A stretch of 64,000 nucleotides of DNA from a virus. Of this stretch, positions 33,619 through 43,113 are shown in pieces (within the stretch, counting starts at the first letter, position 1; every line of letters starts with the position of its first letter). The notes beneath the pieces were generated by a model. That model worked only from the letters and a program-made list of their open reading frames with translations, did not search any database and was not told the DNA's origin. The position numbers and the translations under genes were made by a program. The stretch spans positions 1 to 64,000 of the IMG/VR virus record IMGVR_UViG_3300044547_000928; one strand, written 5' to 3'.

Positions 33619-35790
33619 ATGGCATTCCTTCGCTCATTTAACACACACGACCAACAAGGTTTTGTAGCCCCAGATAAGAAACAGTTTTACGCACCATCAA
33701 GCGGTCCTGGCCGCCCCCTAAAGCCATACAAAGATGGCTGGGACTTGGAGCGCTCAGTAACACAAGCACTTGACAGAGTTACTTGGGTTTACAAAGCAGT
33801 TTACGCAATTTCAGCAAACGCTGCATCTCTCCCAATCGCAATCAGAAAAGGCGACTGGAGAATTGGCGAACTAACATACGACGACCCAATTTTGCAGATT
33901 ATGAATCGCAATGCAAACCCTGGTCAAGATGCTTTTTCATTCCGCTTTATGCTGTCATCGCAGTTGTTGCTTTCGCAGCGCGGTGCGTTCGTTGAAATTA
34001 TTCGTAATCGAATGGGTGAAGTAGCGGCACTAGTTTTGCTTCCACCGCAATACACATTCCCGATTCCAGACCCAGACCGATTTGTTTCTGGATTCTCTGT
34101 TGAATATCCGAATACTCCAAAAAGAATTATTGATTCTAAAGATGTAATTTGGGCACGAGTACCACACCCAATTGACCCATTCAAAGGACAGACGCCACTT
34201 GAATCTGCTGGACTTGCAATTGAGTATGACTACTACGCAAAGGTATTCAATCGCAACTTTATGGTTAACGATGGTCGACCAGGCGGAATTCTTGTAATCA
34301 ACGGAGACATGGAAGAAGAGCAGGCAGAAGAAATTCAGCGCCGCTTCAAGGGAAGCACTGGCTCAAATATTGGTGGCGCTGGTCGTCTGACAGTAATGTC
34401 GGCAGAAGACGCAAAGTTTATTGATACATCAACTAGCCAAAGGGATGCTCAATATATTGAAGCACGCCAAATGAACAAAGAGGAGATTCTTCTCGCTTTT
34501 GGTGTTCCAGAATCAGTAATTGGCAATGCATCTAACAGAACATTTGCTAATGCCGATGTTGAACTAGAGGTATTTTGGCGAGAGACGATGGTCCCTCACC
34601 TAACGCTTCTTGAGCGCGCATTTGACAAACTAGATGAAGACCCTAAGACATATTTTGCCTACGACCTTTCGTCAGTAGCAATCCTTAGTCGTGATGACCG
34701 AGAGCGTGCCCGATTCCATCTAGAAGAGTTGAAGCAGGGTGCAATTTCAATCGATGAATACCGCGAACTGACTGGACGCGAAGGTGTTGGAATCGACGAG
34801 TTGCTTATCCCAACAAACCTCTCGCCAGTTGTTATGCAGACAAATACAGGTGGTCAGCAAGCACCAGAAGATGGTGCTCCATTAAACCCAAATCAAAGGC
34901 CAGGTCGCCGTCCTGCAGATGCACCAGACCCAGCGTTGCCTAATTCAACGCCAAACTCGCGACCAAACGATTCAATAGAACCGACTAATCCCCCAACCCC
35001 AAGACCAATTTTTACGCCACCGCTAACTCCTTTGGCTCATGATATTGAGGAATCAAAGTCCTCCGAGGATATTGGAGTACGCCGCACGCGCCAGATTACC
35101 CGTCTTGAGCAGAGCGTCGCTCTCCAGATTGGTTCAATGCTGAAGCGCCAAGAGCGAGTGACGATTGAGAAGGCAGCCTCTAAGAAGGTTAAAGAAAAAT
35201 GGGATTCTGGCGAAGGAATTAAAGCAGAAGACATTTTTGATGTTGCCGTGTGGAATGACCAACTCATCTCCGATGCAAAAACATGGGTGGCATCAGTATT
35301 CCTTGATGGGGCAATTGAAGTAGCCTCAACAAAAGTTGATTCCTTAAACCCAGGAAATGTAACGATGGATGAAATCGTTAGCCCACGAATTAAGGCTATT
35401 TCATCTATTAACGAGACGAGCAAGCGCAATATTGAAAAGATTATTAGCGAGCATCGCTCAAAGTCGCACCAAGAGTTCATCACTGCTCTAAAAGCATGGT
35501 TCGCTTCAGCATTTAGTTCGCGAGTTAAAACAATCTCCAAAACAGAAGTTGGCGGGGCGTTCAATGCTGGTCTTCTATGGGCAGCAAAAGAACTTGGATA
35601 TACAAAAAAGACATGGGTTCACCGCCCAAGTCAAGACTCAGCACGCAATGAGCACGCTGAACTTGCCAGTCAGACAGTCGGCATCGACGAGAAGTTTGAG
35701 ATTAATGGCAAGTCTGCAATGTACCCTGGAGACCCAGAAGCACCAACTGAGTTTGTGATGAACTGCAGTTGCACACTTTTGTTTTCATAG
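33619..35790 (+). CDS. Portal protein fused to a MuF-like head protein
   Basis: The 723-residue product is an HK97-type portal in its first about 400 residues (TWVYKAVYAISANAASLPI, NFMVNDGRPGGIL, EEILLAFGVPESVIGN). A Pro-rich linker follows, then a MuF-like minor head domain at the end (KTISKTEVGGAFNAGLLWAA, TWVHRPSQDSARNEHAEL, FVMNCSCTLLF). In many phages the two are separate genes. The portal forms the DNA entry ring. Confidence 0.9.
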   Translation: MAFLRSFNTHDQQGFVAPDKKQFYAPSSGPGRPLKPYKDGWDLERSVTQALDRVTWVYKAVYAISANAASLPIAIRKGDWRIGELTYDDPILQIMNRNANPGQDAFSFRFMLSSQLLLSQRGAFVEIIRNRMGEVAALVLLPPQYTFPIPDPDRFVSGFSVEYPNTPKRIIDSKDVIWARVPHPIDPFKGQTPLESAGLAIEYDYYAKVFNRNFMVNDGRPGGILVINGDMEEEQAEEIQRRFKGSTGSNIGGAGRLTVMSAEDAKFIDTSTSQRDAQYIEARQMNKEEILLAFGVPESVIGNASNRTFANADVELEVFWRETMVPHLTLLERAFDKLDEDPKTYFAYDLSSVAILSRDDRERARFHLEELKQGAISIDEYRELTGREGVGIDELLIPTNLSPVVMQTNTGGQQAPEDGAPLNPNQRPGRRPADAPDPALPNSTPNSRPNDSIEPTNPPTPRPIFTPPLTPLAHDIEESKSSEDIGVRRTRQITRLEQSVALQIGSMLKRQERVTIEKAASKKVKEKWDSGEGIKAEDIFDVAVWNDQLISDAKTWVASVFLDGAIEVASTKVDSLNPGNVTMDEIVSPRIKAISSINETSKRNIEKIISEHRSKSHQEFITALKAWFASAFSSRVKTISKTEVGGAFNAGLLWAAKELGYTKKTWVHRPSQDSARNEHAELASQTVGIDEKFEINGKSAMYPGDPEAPTEFVMNCSCTLLFS

Positions 35791-35870
35791 ACTATACGAA
35801 ATTAAATAGTTAGTCTCTACATTACAACATTTACTGCAATTTTCTGCTACTCTTCTTGCAGGAGGCCGTT

Positions 35871-38543
35871 TTGGAACACAAACAAGTATCAGTTTCATCA
35901 GTTCGTGGCATTGATGATGTAGATGGAATCGTTGAGGCAATTGTCTCCGTTACCAATATTGTCGACTCCGTAAACGATGTAATTGAGCCAGGCGCTTATA
36001 AATTAACGCTAAAGAAGCGTAATCCTAAAGTCGTATGGTCTCACGATACGAATATCCCAGTTGGTAAGACTCTCCGTGTTGAGGAACTTCTTCCAAATGA
36101 CCCACGCCTTCCAAATGACCTTATTCAGCAAAATGCTGGTGCTCTGCTTGTAAAAATGCAGTTCAACCTAAATACAAGCCGTGGGCGCGATGCTTTTTAT
36201 GATGTCCAGTTCTTCGGCCCAGAGCAAGAATGGTCAATTGGCTATGCGGTTCCAGAAGGAAAATACGAAGTTGATTCAAAAACTGGAATTCGTTATATTA
36301 AGCAATTGGAATTATTTGAGTACTCACCAGTAATTTTTGGTGCCGCCCCAAGCACCCGTACATTAAGCCTGAAAGAGGACGGAGTCGAAATTGAAGCAAA
36401 GGCTCCTGGCAAGTACGATGACATTGATTTCGGCATTCCTTCTGGTGTTAAAAGTCAAGCAGAGACTGGTCTCAGGTGGTCGAAAGAATTTAACCGAGGC
36501 GGAACTGAGGTTGGTAAGGCTACGGCTAATTACCTACTCAACAATTCTACTGTTAGCCCTGAAAAGGCTCGTCACATCGCGCGCTACTTCCCACGCCACG
36601 CAGTAGACCTCAAGACTCCAGCAAATAGCAAACCAGGCGCAGATGGATATCCAGGTGCAGGACTGATTGCATGGAAACTGTGGGGTGGAAATGCTGGATG
36701 GCGCTGGGCTCAAAAACTTGTTGACGCAATGAACTCACGCGATGAAATGAAAGCAGAACCAAACGGGCTGAAGACTAGCGACTTTGTTACTTGGCGCGCA
36801 TCTGGCGGTAGAGCGTACGGACGAATTGAGCGTATTGAGCGCGACGGTGAAATAGATGTCCCGAATAGCAGTTTCACTATTACTGGTACACCAGAAGACC
36901 CAGCAGCGCTGATTCGTGTTTACCGCAAAGAGGGACTTGATTATTCACCCACAGAAGTACGAGTTGGGCATAAGTTCTCAACCCTTACAAAGATGGATAT
37001 TTCAAAGAAGGACGCCTTCACTGATATGCCATCAGGAACACCAGGTTCTTTCGGTACCCCACAAAGAATTGGTACCACGCCAAATGCTCCAGAAGAAAAG
37101 CCATACAGCATTGAGCAAGATGTTCAGGGTTGTAGCGGTTATGCAGTCGTTAAAGTTGGAGAAGGAATTGTTTCAGGTGGATGCCATCTGACTCTCGCCG
37201 AAGCACAAGCACACCTTGCTGCTTTAAATGCAGCAATGCAGGGAGAAAAGGACATGCATGAAGAAATGCAGGGTCCAGAAGTCGTACCGCACCAAGATGA
37301 CATGGTTGAAGGTCTTGCCGAACAGCAAGAGATGGGGTTGAACCCACGCCAGTTCACAATGTATGACCTGTTTGAAACTATGGCTGAAGAATTCGGTATG
37401 TGGGACCAAGGAAGTGGCGCTAATGGCGCTCACTACATGGAAGAGAATCCATTTGCTTCAGAGGGCATGAAGTGTTCTAATTGCGTCTTCTTTGAGGGTG
37501 GGAAGAAGTGCGAAATTGTGTCTGGAAGTATTGAACCAGAAGCAATTTGCAAACTATGGATTATCCGCGAAGAACTTTTAGCAAATCCTAAAATGCGTGA
37601 AGAATCTGCTGGAGCAAAATCTGCTGAACAAGAAGAAGTTAAAGATGCGGGTCCAAACGGACGAGTTATTGCAACGCACAAAACAGGTGTGAATACATCA
37701 CGCGCATGGGATAAAACTGCTCCATTCAGAAGCATGAAATCACCAGGGACCCCATCTTATTTCAACAAAATATTTGCATTCCAGAATCCGAATACAGATG
37801 GAACTCGTAAGACCCATTATAACTATATTCACCACTATGTTGGTGCTGACGGAACTCCAGGCGAGGCTTCATACTCAGCGTTGATTAACTCAATGGCTGT
37901 TTTGAACGGCGGTCGTTCTGGAACGATTCTTCGTGGCGAAGCACGCCGTGGTGTTTACAACCACATTGCTGCTCATTACCGAGATGCTGGAAAAGAGCCA
38001 CCAGAACTTAAGTCAGACGAGTTTGTCGACTTCGTTATGATTCAAAAAGGAATTATTACAAAGCCACTCAGCGAAGATTCTGGCATTGAGGTTAAGGCTG
38101 AAGGTGGACCAATTCCTTCGCATTCAACGGCAGTTCGTGACGATGAAACACTCGACCGTTCCGCCATTCTGAACACTCGTTCACCAGAAGGCAAAGATTA
38201 TTATCGAAAGATTTTTGCCTACCATACACCTGGAACAGATGGCACTCGTAAGACCCACTACACATTTATCCATCACCATGTTTCAGAAGATGGTCGCCCT
38301 GGAGCAGCCGCTTATTCAGAGTTGAAGTCGGAGATGGCAATTCTCAACGGCGGACGCGGTGGAACGATACTTCGCGGAGAAGACCGCAAGGCTGTGTACA
38401 ATCATCTCGCCCGTCACTACCGTGACTTCGGTAAGAAGCCACCTGAACTAAAGTCAGATGGGTACATTGATAATGTTATGATGCAAAAAGGCCTCATTAG
38501 TGAGCCACTATCTATCACGGAGAAAACAGATGAGCAAGATTGA
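35871..38543 (+). CDS. Prohead protease with large multidomain extension
   Basis: The TTG start is set by AGGAGG. Residues about 1-165 are an HK97-type (U35) prohead protease with His in WSHDTNIPVG (about 58) and Ser in EWSIGYAV (about 121). Then comes an SGVK...RGGT...ARYFPRHAVD...LWGG domain (about 180-285), an SH3-like VTWRASGGRAYGRIERI domain, CSGYAVVKVGEGIVSGGCH, a four-Cys CSNCVFFEGGKKCE segment (about 534-563) like high-potential iron-sulfur or zinc sites, and two copies of a 95-residue domain near 628-730 and 776-870. At 890 residues it is several times the usual protease size. Confidence 0.85.
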   Translation: MEHKQVSVSSVRGIDDVDGIVEAIVSVTNIVDSVNDVIEPGAYKLTLKKRNPKVVWSHDTNIPVGKTLRVEELLPNDPRLPNDLIQQNAGALLVKMQFNLNTSRGRDAFYDVQFFGPEQEWSIGYAVPEGKYEVDSKTGIRYIKQLELFEYSPVIFGAAPSTRTLSLKEDGVEIEAKAPGKYDDIDFGIPSGVKSQAETGLRWSKEFNRGGTEVGKATANYLLNNSTVSPEKARHIARYFPRHAVDLKTPANSKPGADGYPGAGLIAWKLWGGNAGWRWAQKLVDAMNSRDEMKAEPNGLKTSDFVTWRASGGRAYGRIERIERDGEIDVPNSSFTITGTPEDPAALIRVYRKEGLDYSPTEVRVGHKFSTLTKMDISKKDAFTDMPSGTPGSFGTPQRIGTTPNAPEEKPYSIEQDVQGCSGYAVVKVGEGIVSGGCHLTLAEAQAHLAALNAAMQGEKDMHEEMQGPEVVPHQDDMVEGLAEQQEMGLNPRQFTMYDLFETMAEEFGMWDQGSGANGAHYMEENPFASEGMKCSNCVFFEGGKKCEIVSGSIEPEAICKLWIIREELLANPKMREESAGAKSAEQEEVKDAGPNGRVIATHKTGVNTSRAWDKTAPFRSMKSPGTPSYFNKIFAFQNPNTDGTRKTHYNYIHHYVGADGTPGEASYSALINSMAVLNGGRSGTILRGEARRGVYNHIAAHYRDAGKEPPELKSDEFVDFVMIQKGIITKPLSEDSGIEVKAEGGPIPSHSTAVRDDETLDRSAILNTRSPEGKDYYRKIFAYHTPGTDGTRKTHYTFIHHHVSEDGRPGAAAYSELKSEMAILNGGRGGTILRGEDRKAVYNHLARHYRDFGKKPPELKSDGYIDNVMMQKGLISEPLSITEKTDEQD

Positions 38544-39435
38544 TATTGAGTCGTATAAGTCCTTTGTTGGGCAGCAGGCTCTATTGAGCGATGACAGCAT
38601 TGGCATCATCGTTGGAATCTCCGAAGATGGACAGGCGCTTGTGCAGAAATGTCTTGACATGGAAGGACTTGAAGAGACAGACGAAACTGTTTTAATTGCA
38701 GTTGAAGATGTAAAACTTCGCACTTTTGTGGTCATGGAAAAAGTTGATGAGGGAATGACCGAAGGCGCGCTTGTCTCGTGGGAGACATCAAACGGCACAT
38801 ATTATGGAGACATCTTGTCTTCGTCTTCAGAAGGAACTGTTCGCGGTGAGCCGCAGGGCCTTGAAATTGAAGGGTCCGCCGAACGCCCAGCCTATGTCGT
38901 ACGGGTTATGATGTGGGATGAAGACGAATGGATGCCTACTAATGTTACTGTAGTAGCATACGGTGATGCATTGACTATGGTTGAAGAACTTCCAGAGCCG
39001 ATGGATGACGAAGACCCAGCAGATGAAGATATGCCAGAAGACGAGATGTCAATGGTTGAGGATAACGAAAAGAGCATAGATATGAACATTGAAGCACAGA
39101 TTGCCGAGATTGTTGCACGCGAAGTTGCTAAGGCTCTTGCTGCAATGAACACCGCAGAAGTAAAAGCAGAAGAAATTGCTGTTGAGACCAAGTCGGATGA
39201 AGCCGCCGAAGCAGTTGCTGAAGAAGTAGTTGCTGAAGTTGCTGTCGAAGAAGTTGCTGCAGATGCACCAGCAGAAGAAGTAGCAGTTGAAGTAGCAGTT
39301 GAAGAAGTCGCCGCTGAAGAAGTTGTTGCTGAAGAAGTTGTTGCTGAAGAAAAGTCTGAATTGGTTCAGATGGAAACAGCAGAACTTTCATTCGATGACC
39401 TTAAAGAGTTCCACGACCTCCTGAAAGTGCTATAG
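38530..39435 (+). CDS. Acidic head protein with SH3-like domain and EEV repeats
   Basis: About 301 residues. The first half has GALVSWETSNGTYYGDIL...ERPAYVVRVM, the same SH3-like layout as one domain in the protease gene. The second half is an extremely acidic Ala/Val/Glu repeat (AEEVVAEVAVEEVAA). The place between protease and capsid gene and the helical acidic tail suit a scaffold or capsid-assembly protein. Confidence 0.7.
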   Translation: MSKIDIESYKSFVGQQALLSDDSIGIIVGISEDGQALVQKCLDMEGLEETDETVLIAVEDVKLRTFVVMEKVDEGMTEGALVSWETSNGTYYGDILSSSSEGTVRGEPQGLEIEGSAERPAYVVRVMMWDEDEWMPTNVTVVAYGDALTMVEELPEPMDDEDPADEDMPEDEMSMVEDNEKSIDMNIEAQIAEIVAREVAKALAAMNTAEVKAEEIAVETKSDEAAEAVAEEVVAEVAVEEVAADAPAEEVAVEVAVEEVAAEEVVAEEVVAEEKSELVQMETAELSFDDLKEFHDLLKVL

Positions 39436-39439
39436 TATT

Positions 39440-39462
39440 CACGGGCGTTAGTAGCGCCCGTG
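39440..39462 (+). terminator. Hairpin terminator
   Basis: CACGGGCG pairs with CGCCCGTG over a short loop, with GGAGGGG following. Confidence 0.65.
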
Positions 39463-39470
39463 GAGGGGTT

Positions 39471-39731
39471 GTGGATATTGGCAAGGAAATAGCCAGAGTT
39501 CAAAAGAGCACGACAATCGGCAAGGTAGATAAACTTTTGGCATCTTTGAGTGCAAAAGATTCTGCTTCGCTCGTTGATGCAATGAAAGACTTATCAGTTT
39601 CGAGTCGCACAATTTCAAAAGTTTTAAAAGGGCGCGGCTATGTAATTGGCAGGAGTGCTGTAGATAATTGGCGACATGCTAATGTTGAAAATTTTGAAAC
39701 TAGAAGCAACAATTATATTGGGGGCAAATAA
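39471..39731 (+). CDS. Helix-turn-helix-like small protein (GTG start)
   Basis: The 86-residue product (DIGKEIARVQKSTTIGKVDKLLASL, then VSSRTISKVLKGRGYVIGRSAVDNWRHAN) has the look of a small DNA-binding domain with a winged or HTH end. GGAGGGG precedes GTG. Stop overlaps the next start. Confidence 0.6.
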   Translation: MDIGKEIARVQKSTTIGKVDKLLASLSAKDSASLVDAMKDLSVSSRTISKVLKGRGYVIGRSAVDNWRHANVENFETRSNNYIGGK

Positions 39732-40717
39732 TGTCATTGTCAAAAGATTTAAAATCAGCAATGAATCGCAACTCCCCAGAATGGCCAGTAGTAAAAAGAG
39801 GCCCGTCAATAAAACTTCCTACAGTTGCAACTGTTAAAAAAGAAAAGTCGCAGTTTAAAACATGCGTAGTTTTGCCAGATATGCAATGTGGTTATTTCAG
39901 GGATGTAAACGGCAATTTTGTTGCTATCCATGATGAAATTGCAATTAATTTGGCTGTTGAATTTATCAAAGAATCAAAGCCAGATGTGATTGCAATGAAT
40001 GGAGACAATGCTGACTTTGCAGAATTTGGAAAGTACAGACTAACTCCTGCTTATCAATTGACAACACAAAAAACAATTGATTATTTAACAACGCTTATGG
40101 CGCGCCTTCGCGCAGCATCTCCACTCGCTGAAATTGTTTGGCTTGAGGGAAATCACGAAGCAAGATTAGGAAATTATATTCTTGATAATGCAAATGCTGC
40201 TTTTGGTTTGAAGCGTGGGAATATCCCAGACTCATGGCCAGTTATGTCGCTTCCTTATCTTTGCAGATTTGAAGAATTTGGTGTTAAGTATTTGCCAGGA
40301 TACCCAGCGTCAACATATTGGGTTAATCGCAAGTTAAGAATTATTCACGGACATAAAGTCGCATCTGGCGGAAGCACTGCTCATAAATATCTCGCAACAG
40401 AAAAGACTTCAGTTCTTTATGGACATATCCATCGCCGCGAATGGGCAGAGCGAACCCGCCAAGATTGGGATGAAGATAAAACTATTCTCGCCGCATCTGC
40501 AGGATGTCTTGCTCGCGTGGACGGCGTCGTGCCAAGCACAAAAGGCGGGACAGACCTCGACGGACGCCCAATCCCATGCACGGAAGATTGGCAGCAAGGA
40601 ATTGCTGTTGTGCACTATGTTGCTGGAGATGGTCCATTCCATCTAGAACTTGTTCCAATTCACAATGGTTCTATGTTCTATCGCGGAAAGACATACAAGG
40701 CAGACAAGAAAAAATGA
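39731..40717 (+). CDS. Calcineurin-like metallophosphoesterase
   Basis: The 328-residue product has the metal-binding motifs in order: VLPDMQCGYF (Asp), MNGDNADF (GDxx), LEGNHEARL (GNHE), IIHGHKV and YGHIHRREW (GHxH). It would hydrolyse phosphate esters of DNA or nucleotides. An unusual position just ahead of the capsid gene. Confidence 0.9.
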   Translation: MSLSKDLKSAMNRNSPEWPVVKRGPSIKLPTVATVKKEKSQFKTCVVLPDMQCGYFRDVNGNFVAIHDEIAINLAVEFIKESKPDVIAMNGDNADFAEFGKYRLTPAYQLTTQKTIDYLTTLMARLRAASPLAEIVWLEGNHEARLGNYILDNANAAFGLKRGNIPDSWPVMSLPYLCRFEEFGVKYLPGYPASTYWVNRKLRIIHGHKVASGGSTAHKYLATEKTSVLYGHIHRREWAERTRQDWDEDKTILAASAGCLARVDGVVPSTKGGTDLDGRPIPCTEDWQQGIAVVHYVAGDGPFHLELVPIHNGSMFYRGKTYKADKKK

Positions 40718-41016
40718 CAGAGGGTCGCGACCCTCTTGAAAGCCAGATGAACCTGCGCTTTCCAATGATTACTATTTCTGTATCCTACGAAGACCGAGAT
40801 GAGCCAATCCATGTTGATTTAGGCTCAATACCACCATTTGTTGCTGTTTCTGTATTTGAACGCATACTAGATGCGATGAGCAATATTGCAGTGGGCCCAA
40901 AAATTACATTCAAAGGCGATGTAATAGCCAAGCCCTTTATGGCTTCTGATGTTACATTCCAAGACCTATTGGACATGTTTGGTCAAAACGAAGACGAAGA
41001 AGACGAAGACAATTAA
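40714..41016 (+). CDS. Small acidic-tailed protein
   Basis: The 100-residue product (FPMITISVSYEDRDEPIHVDLGSIPPFVAVSVFERILDAM) has a beta N-terminus and ends in EDEEDEDN. Coupled by ATGA to the phosphoesterase gene. Function unknown. Confidence 0.65.
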   Translation: MTEGRDPLESQMNLRFPMITISVSYEDRDEPIHVDLGSIPPFVAVSVFERILDAMSNIAVGPKITFKGDVIAKPFMASDVTFQDLLDMFGQNEDEEDEDN

Positions 41017-41034
41017 AAATAACCTAACCCCTGC

Positions 41035-41063
41035 TTGACAAACTAGCAAACAACAAGCATAAT
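41035..41063 (+). promoter_or_regulatory. Capsid gene promoter TTGACA-17-CATAAT
   Basis: TTGACA (41035-41040) and CATAAT (41058-41063), with a leader of about 55 bases before the major capsid gene. Strong, as expected for the most abundant protein. Confidence 0.75.
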
Positions 41064-41127
41064 ATTTAATACGAGGTGCTTACCTTGTGTCCGAAGTTCC
41101 ACTATTACTCAAAAGGAGTATATCACT

Positions 41128-42426
41128 ATGGCTACAGATAGCCGTTTAAAGGAACTCAAGTCAGCCCTCCGTGCAGTTCTTGCAGACAACGATGCAATCG
41201 TTGACCATGCAGGCGCTACCCGCGAAGAAGGCGGACCTGAAGTTCAAGTACAAGCAAAGCATGTTGAAGCATTCCGAGGCAACCTCGCAAAGGCACGCGA
41301 AATCCGTGCTGAAATCGAGGCCTTGGAAGGTATGGGCGAAATTCGCTCATGGGCTGAAGGCATGACCGCACCAGTAGCACAGACCAAGTCTGGTTTGATT
41401 GTTCCACAGGGCTCAAAGAGCCTCGGCGAGCAGTTCGTTGAATCAGATGAGTTCAAGGCAATTGCTGGTGGTAAGTCTGGTTACACGATGCACGCACCAT
41501 TCCAAGTAAATGGTTCGTTCTCGTCACACTGGGGTCGCAAAGATGTCTACACAGGATTGCCATCAGGCACCCCTACAGACTTCGGTACGCCACAGCGTGA
41601 AGGCATCATCGAGCGTCAGAAGCGCACTATGCGCGTACGCGAACTCTTCGATGTACAGCAGACGAACAGCAACATGGTTGAATACTTCCGTGTTTCTGGT
41701 TTCACCAACAACGCATCGACAGTTGCAGAGCGCAACGACGCAAACAACGCCTTTGGTGTAAAACCACAGTCGTCAATGACCGTCGTTGGTGTTCAGGCTC
41801 CAGTTCGCACGATTGCTCACTACGAAGTTGCTCACCGCAATGTGTTGGACGACGAGCCAACCCTTCGTGGAATTATCGACAACGAACTGTTGTACGGACT
41901 CCGCTTGGTAGAAGATGACCAGATTCTTAACGGAAACGGTGTTGGCCAAAACCTCACTGGTATCCGTTCGACTTCTGGAATTCAGACCTCTAATTGGTCA
42001 AGTGGTGTTGCAAACGACACCCGCCTCGATGCAATTCGTCGTGGTATCACCAAGTCGTTGCTCGCTTACTACGAGCCAACAGGCATGATTGTCCATCCAA
42101 ACGACCTTGAAGACATCGAACTCTCAAAGGATGCAAACTATAACTACTTGATGGTTATGTCGGTATCGATGGGTGCAGATGCTCGCTTGTGGCGTTTGCC
42201 AATCGTCAGCACGCCAGCAATCACCGAAGGCAAGGTTCTCCTTGGTTCATTCGGTGTTGGCGCAACGCTGTACGACCGTATGGAAGGCAACATCCGCGTT
42301 TCCGAGCAACACAGCGACTTCTTTGTTCGCAACGCAGTTGCAGTACTTGCTGAAGAGCGTATTGCACTTGCTGTTAAGCGTCCAGAGTCGTTCGTCGAAG
42401 TTACCCTCGACAGCGCACCTGCCTGA
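41128..42426 (+). CDS. Major capsid protein, HK97 fold
   Basis: The 432-residue product has a helical N-terminal scaffold-like region (about 1-80), then the HK97 core: GIIERQKRTMRVRELFDVQQTNSNMVEYF, a central LLYGLRLVEDDQILNGNGVGQNLTGI, and P-domain/A-domain strands up to ITEGKVLLGSFGVGATLYDR. AAAGGAG precedes it, and a strong terminator follows. Confidence 0.93.
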   Translation: MATDSRLKELKSALRAVLADNDAIVDHAGATREEGGPEVQVQAKHVEAFRGNLAKAREIRAEIEALEGMGEIRSWAEGMTAPVAQTKSGLIVPQGSKSLGEQFVESDEFKAIAGGKSGYTMHAPFQVNGSFSSHWGRKDVYTGLPSGTPTDFGTPQREGIIERQKRTMRVRELFDVQQTNSNMVEYFRVSGFTNNASTVAERNDANNAFGVKPQSSMTVVGVQAPVRTIAHYEVAHRNVLDDEPTLRGIIDNELLYGLRLVEDDQILNGNGVGQNLTGIRSTSGIQTSNWSSGVANDTRLDAIRRGITKSLLAYYEPTGMIVHPNDLEDIELSKDANYNYLMVMSVSMGADARLWRLPIVSTPAITEGKVLLGSFGVGATLYDRMEGNIRVSEQHSDFFVRNAVAVLAEERIALAVKRPESFVEVTLDSAPA

Positions 42427-42446
42427 TAATTACAGTCAGAAAAGTG

Positions 42447-42475
42447 AAAAGCCTGGGCTTCGGCCCAGGCTTTTT
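42447..42475 (+). terminator. Intrinsic terminator after capsid gene
   Basis: AAAAGCCTGGGC, tetraloop TTCG, GCCCAGGCTTTTT. Textbook form. Confidence 0.95.
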
Positions 42476-42496
42476 GCTTTGTGCTAACATGTTTGC

Positions 42497-42661
42497 ATGT
42501 CACAAATTGTAGTAATCGCTCCACGCGATATTTACGAGAACATCGAAGGCAAGAGTGTGAAGGTTGTCCGTAAGGGCGAGCGCATTAGTGTCGAAGATGC
42601 AATGCGATATAAGGTCATGCCTATCTCGGTAAATGACCCATTCGCTACAGAAACAAAGTAA
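42497..42661 (+). CDS. Small hypothetical head-region protein
   Basis: Fifty-four codons (MSQIVVIAPRDIYENIEGKSVKVVRKGERISVEDAMRY) directly after the capsid terminator. Beta-rich. No strong ribosome site or promoter. Confidence 0.6.
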   Translation: MSQIVVIAPRDIYENIEGKSVKVVRKGERISVEDAMRYKVMPISVNDPFATETK

Positions 42662-42664
42662 TCC

Positions 42665-43081
42665 GTGGACAGCCTGGACCCAAAGAAATTTGGGTTGAAC
42701 GACGATATAGATTTTGCTGCGTACTGGGTGAAGGACGAACCTTTTCTTAGCCTAAAAAACGCAATGTATGAACTAATCCAAGATGATAAAGATTTTCAAT
42801 ACGACTATCCATACGATGCAATTTTCAATCAGGTATGTGCAAGTGGTTTAATAAAACAAGCCCATACAAGTGATTCCCTAATCGAGGTCAGGTATGGATG
42901 GGAGCCGCTGGATTCAAGTAGCGTAATCATGCACTCCTGTAGGGGTTATGTGGTTCACCCAAGGATTTATTTTGAAGGCAACAATGCTGGCTTTTTGCTT
43001 GAGATGGAAGAGGATGATGCGGAGCCAATAATTTGCTTCTTTGAATACCGCAAGATTTTCTGGGTTGCCCCAATCCGATAG
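42665..43081 (+). CDS. Hypothetical protein (GTG start)
   Basis: The 138-residue acidic product (SLDPKKFGLNDDIDFAAYWVKDEPFLSLKNAMYELI) has no family I recognise. Four bases after the previous stop. Lies where many phages have a head-decoration or completion gene. Confidence 0.6.
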   Translation: MDSLDPKKFGLNDDIDFAAYWVKDEPFLSLKNAMYELIQDDKDFQYDYPYDAIFNQVCASGLIKQAHTSDSLIEVRYGWEPLDSSSVIMHSCRGYVVHPRIYFEGNNAGFLLEMEEDDAEPIICFFEYRKIFWVAPIR

Positions 43082-43113
43082 ACCCTCTAAAAACAATGGT
43101 GTAATGTGTTTTT

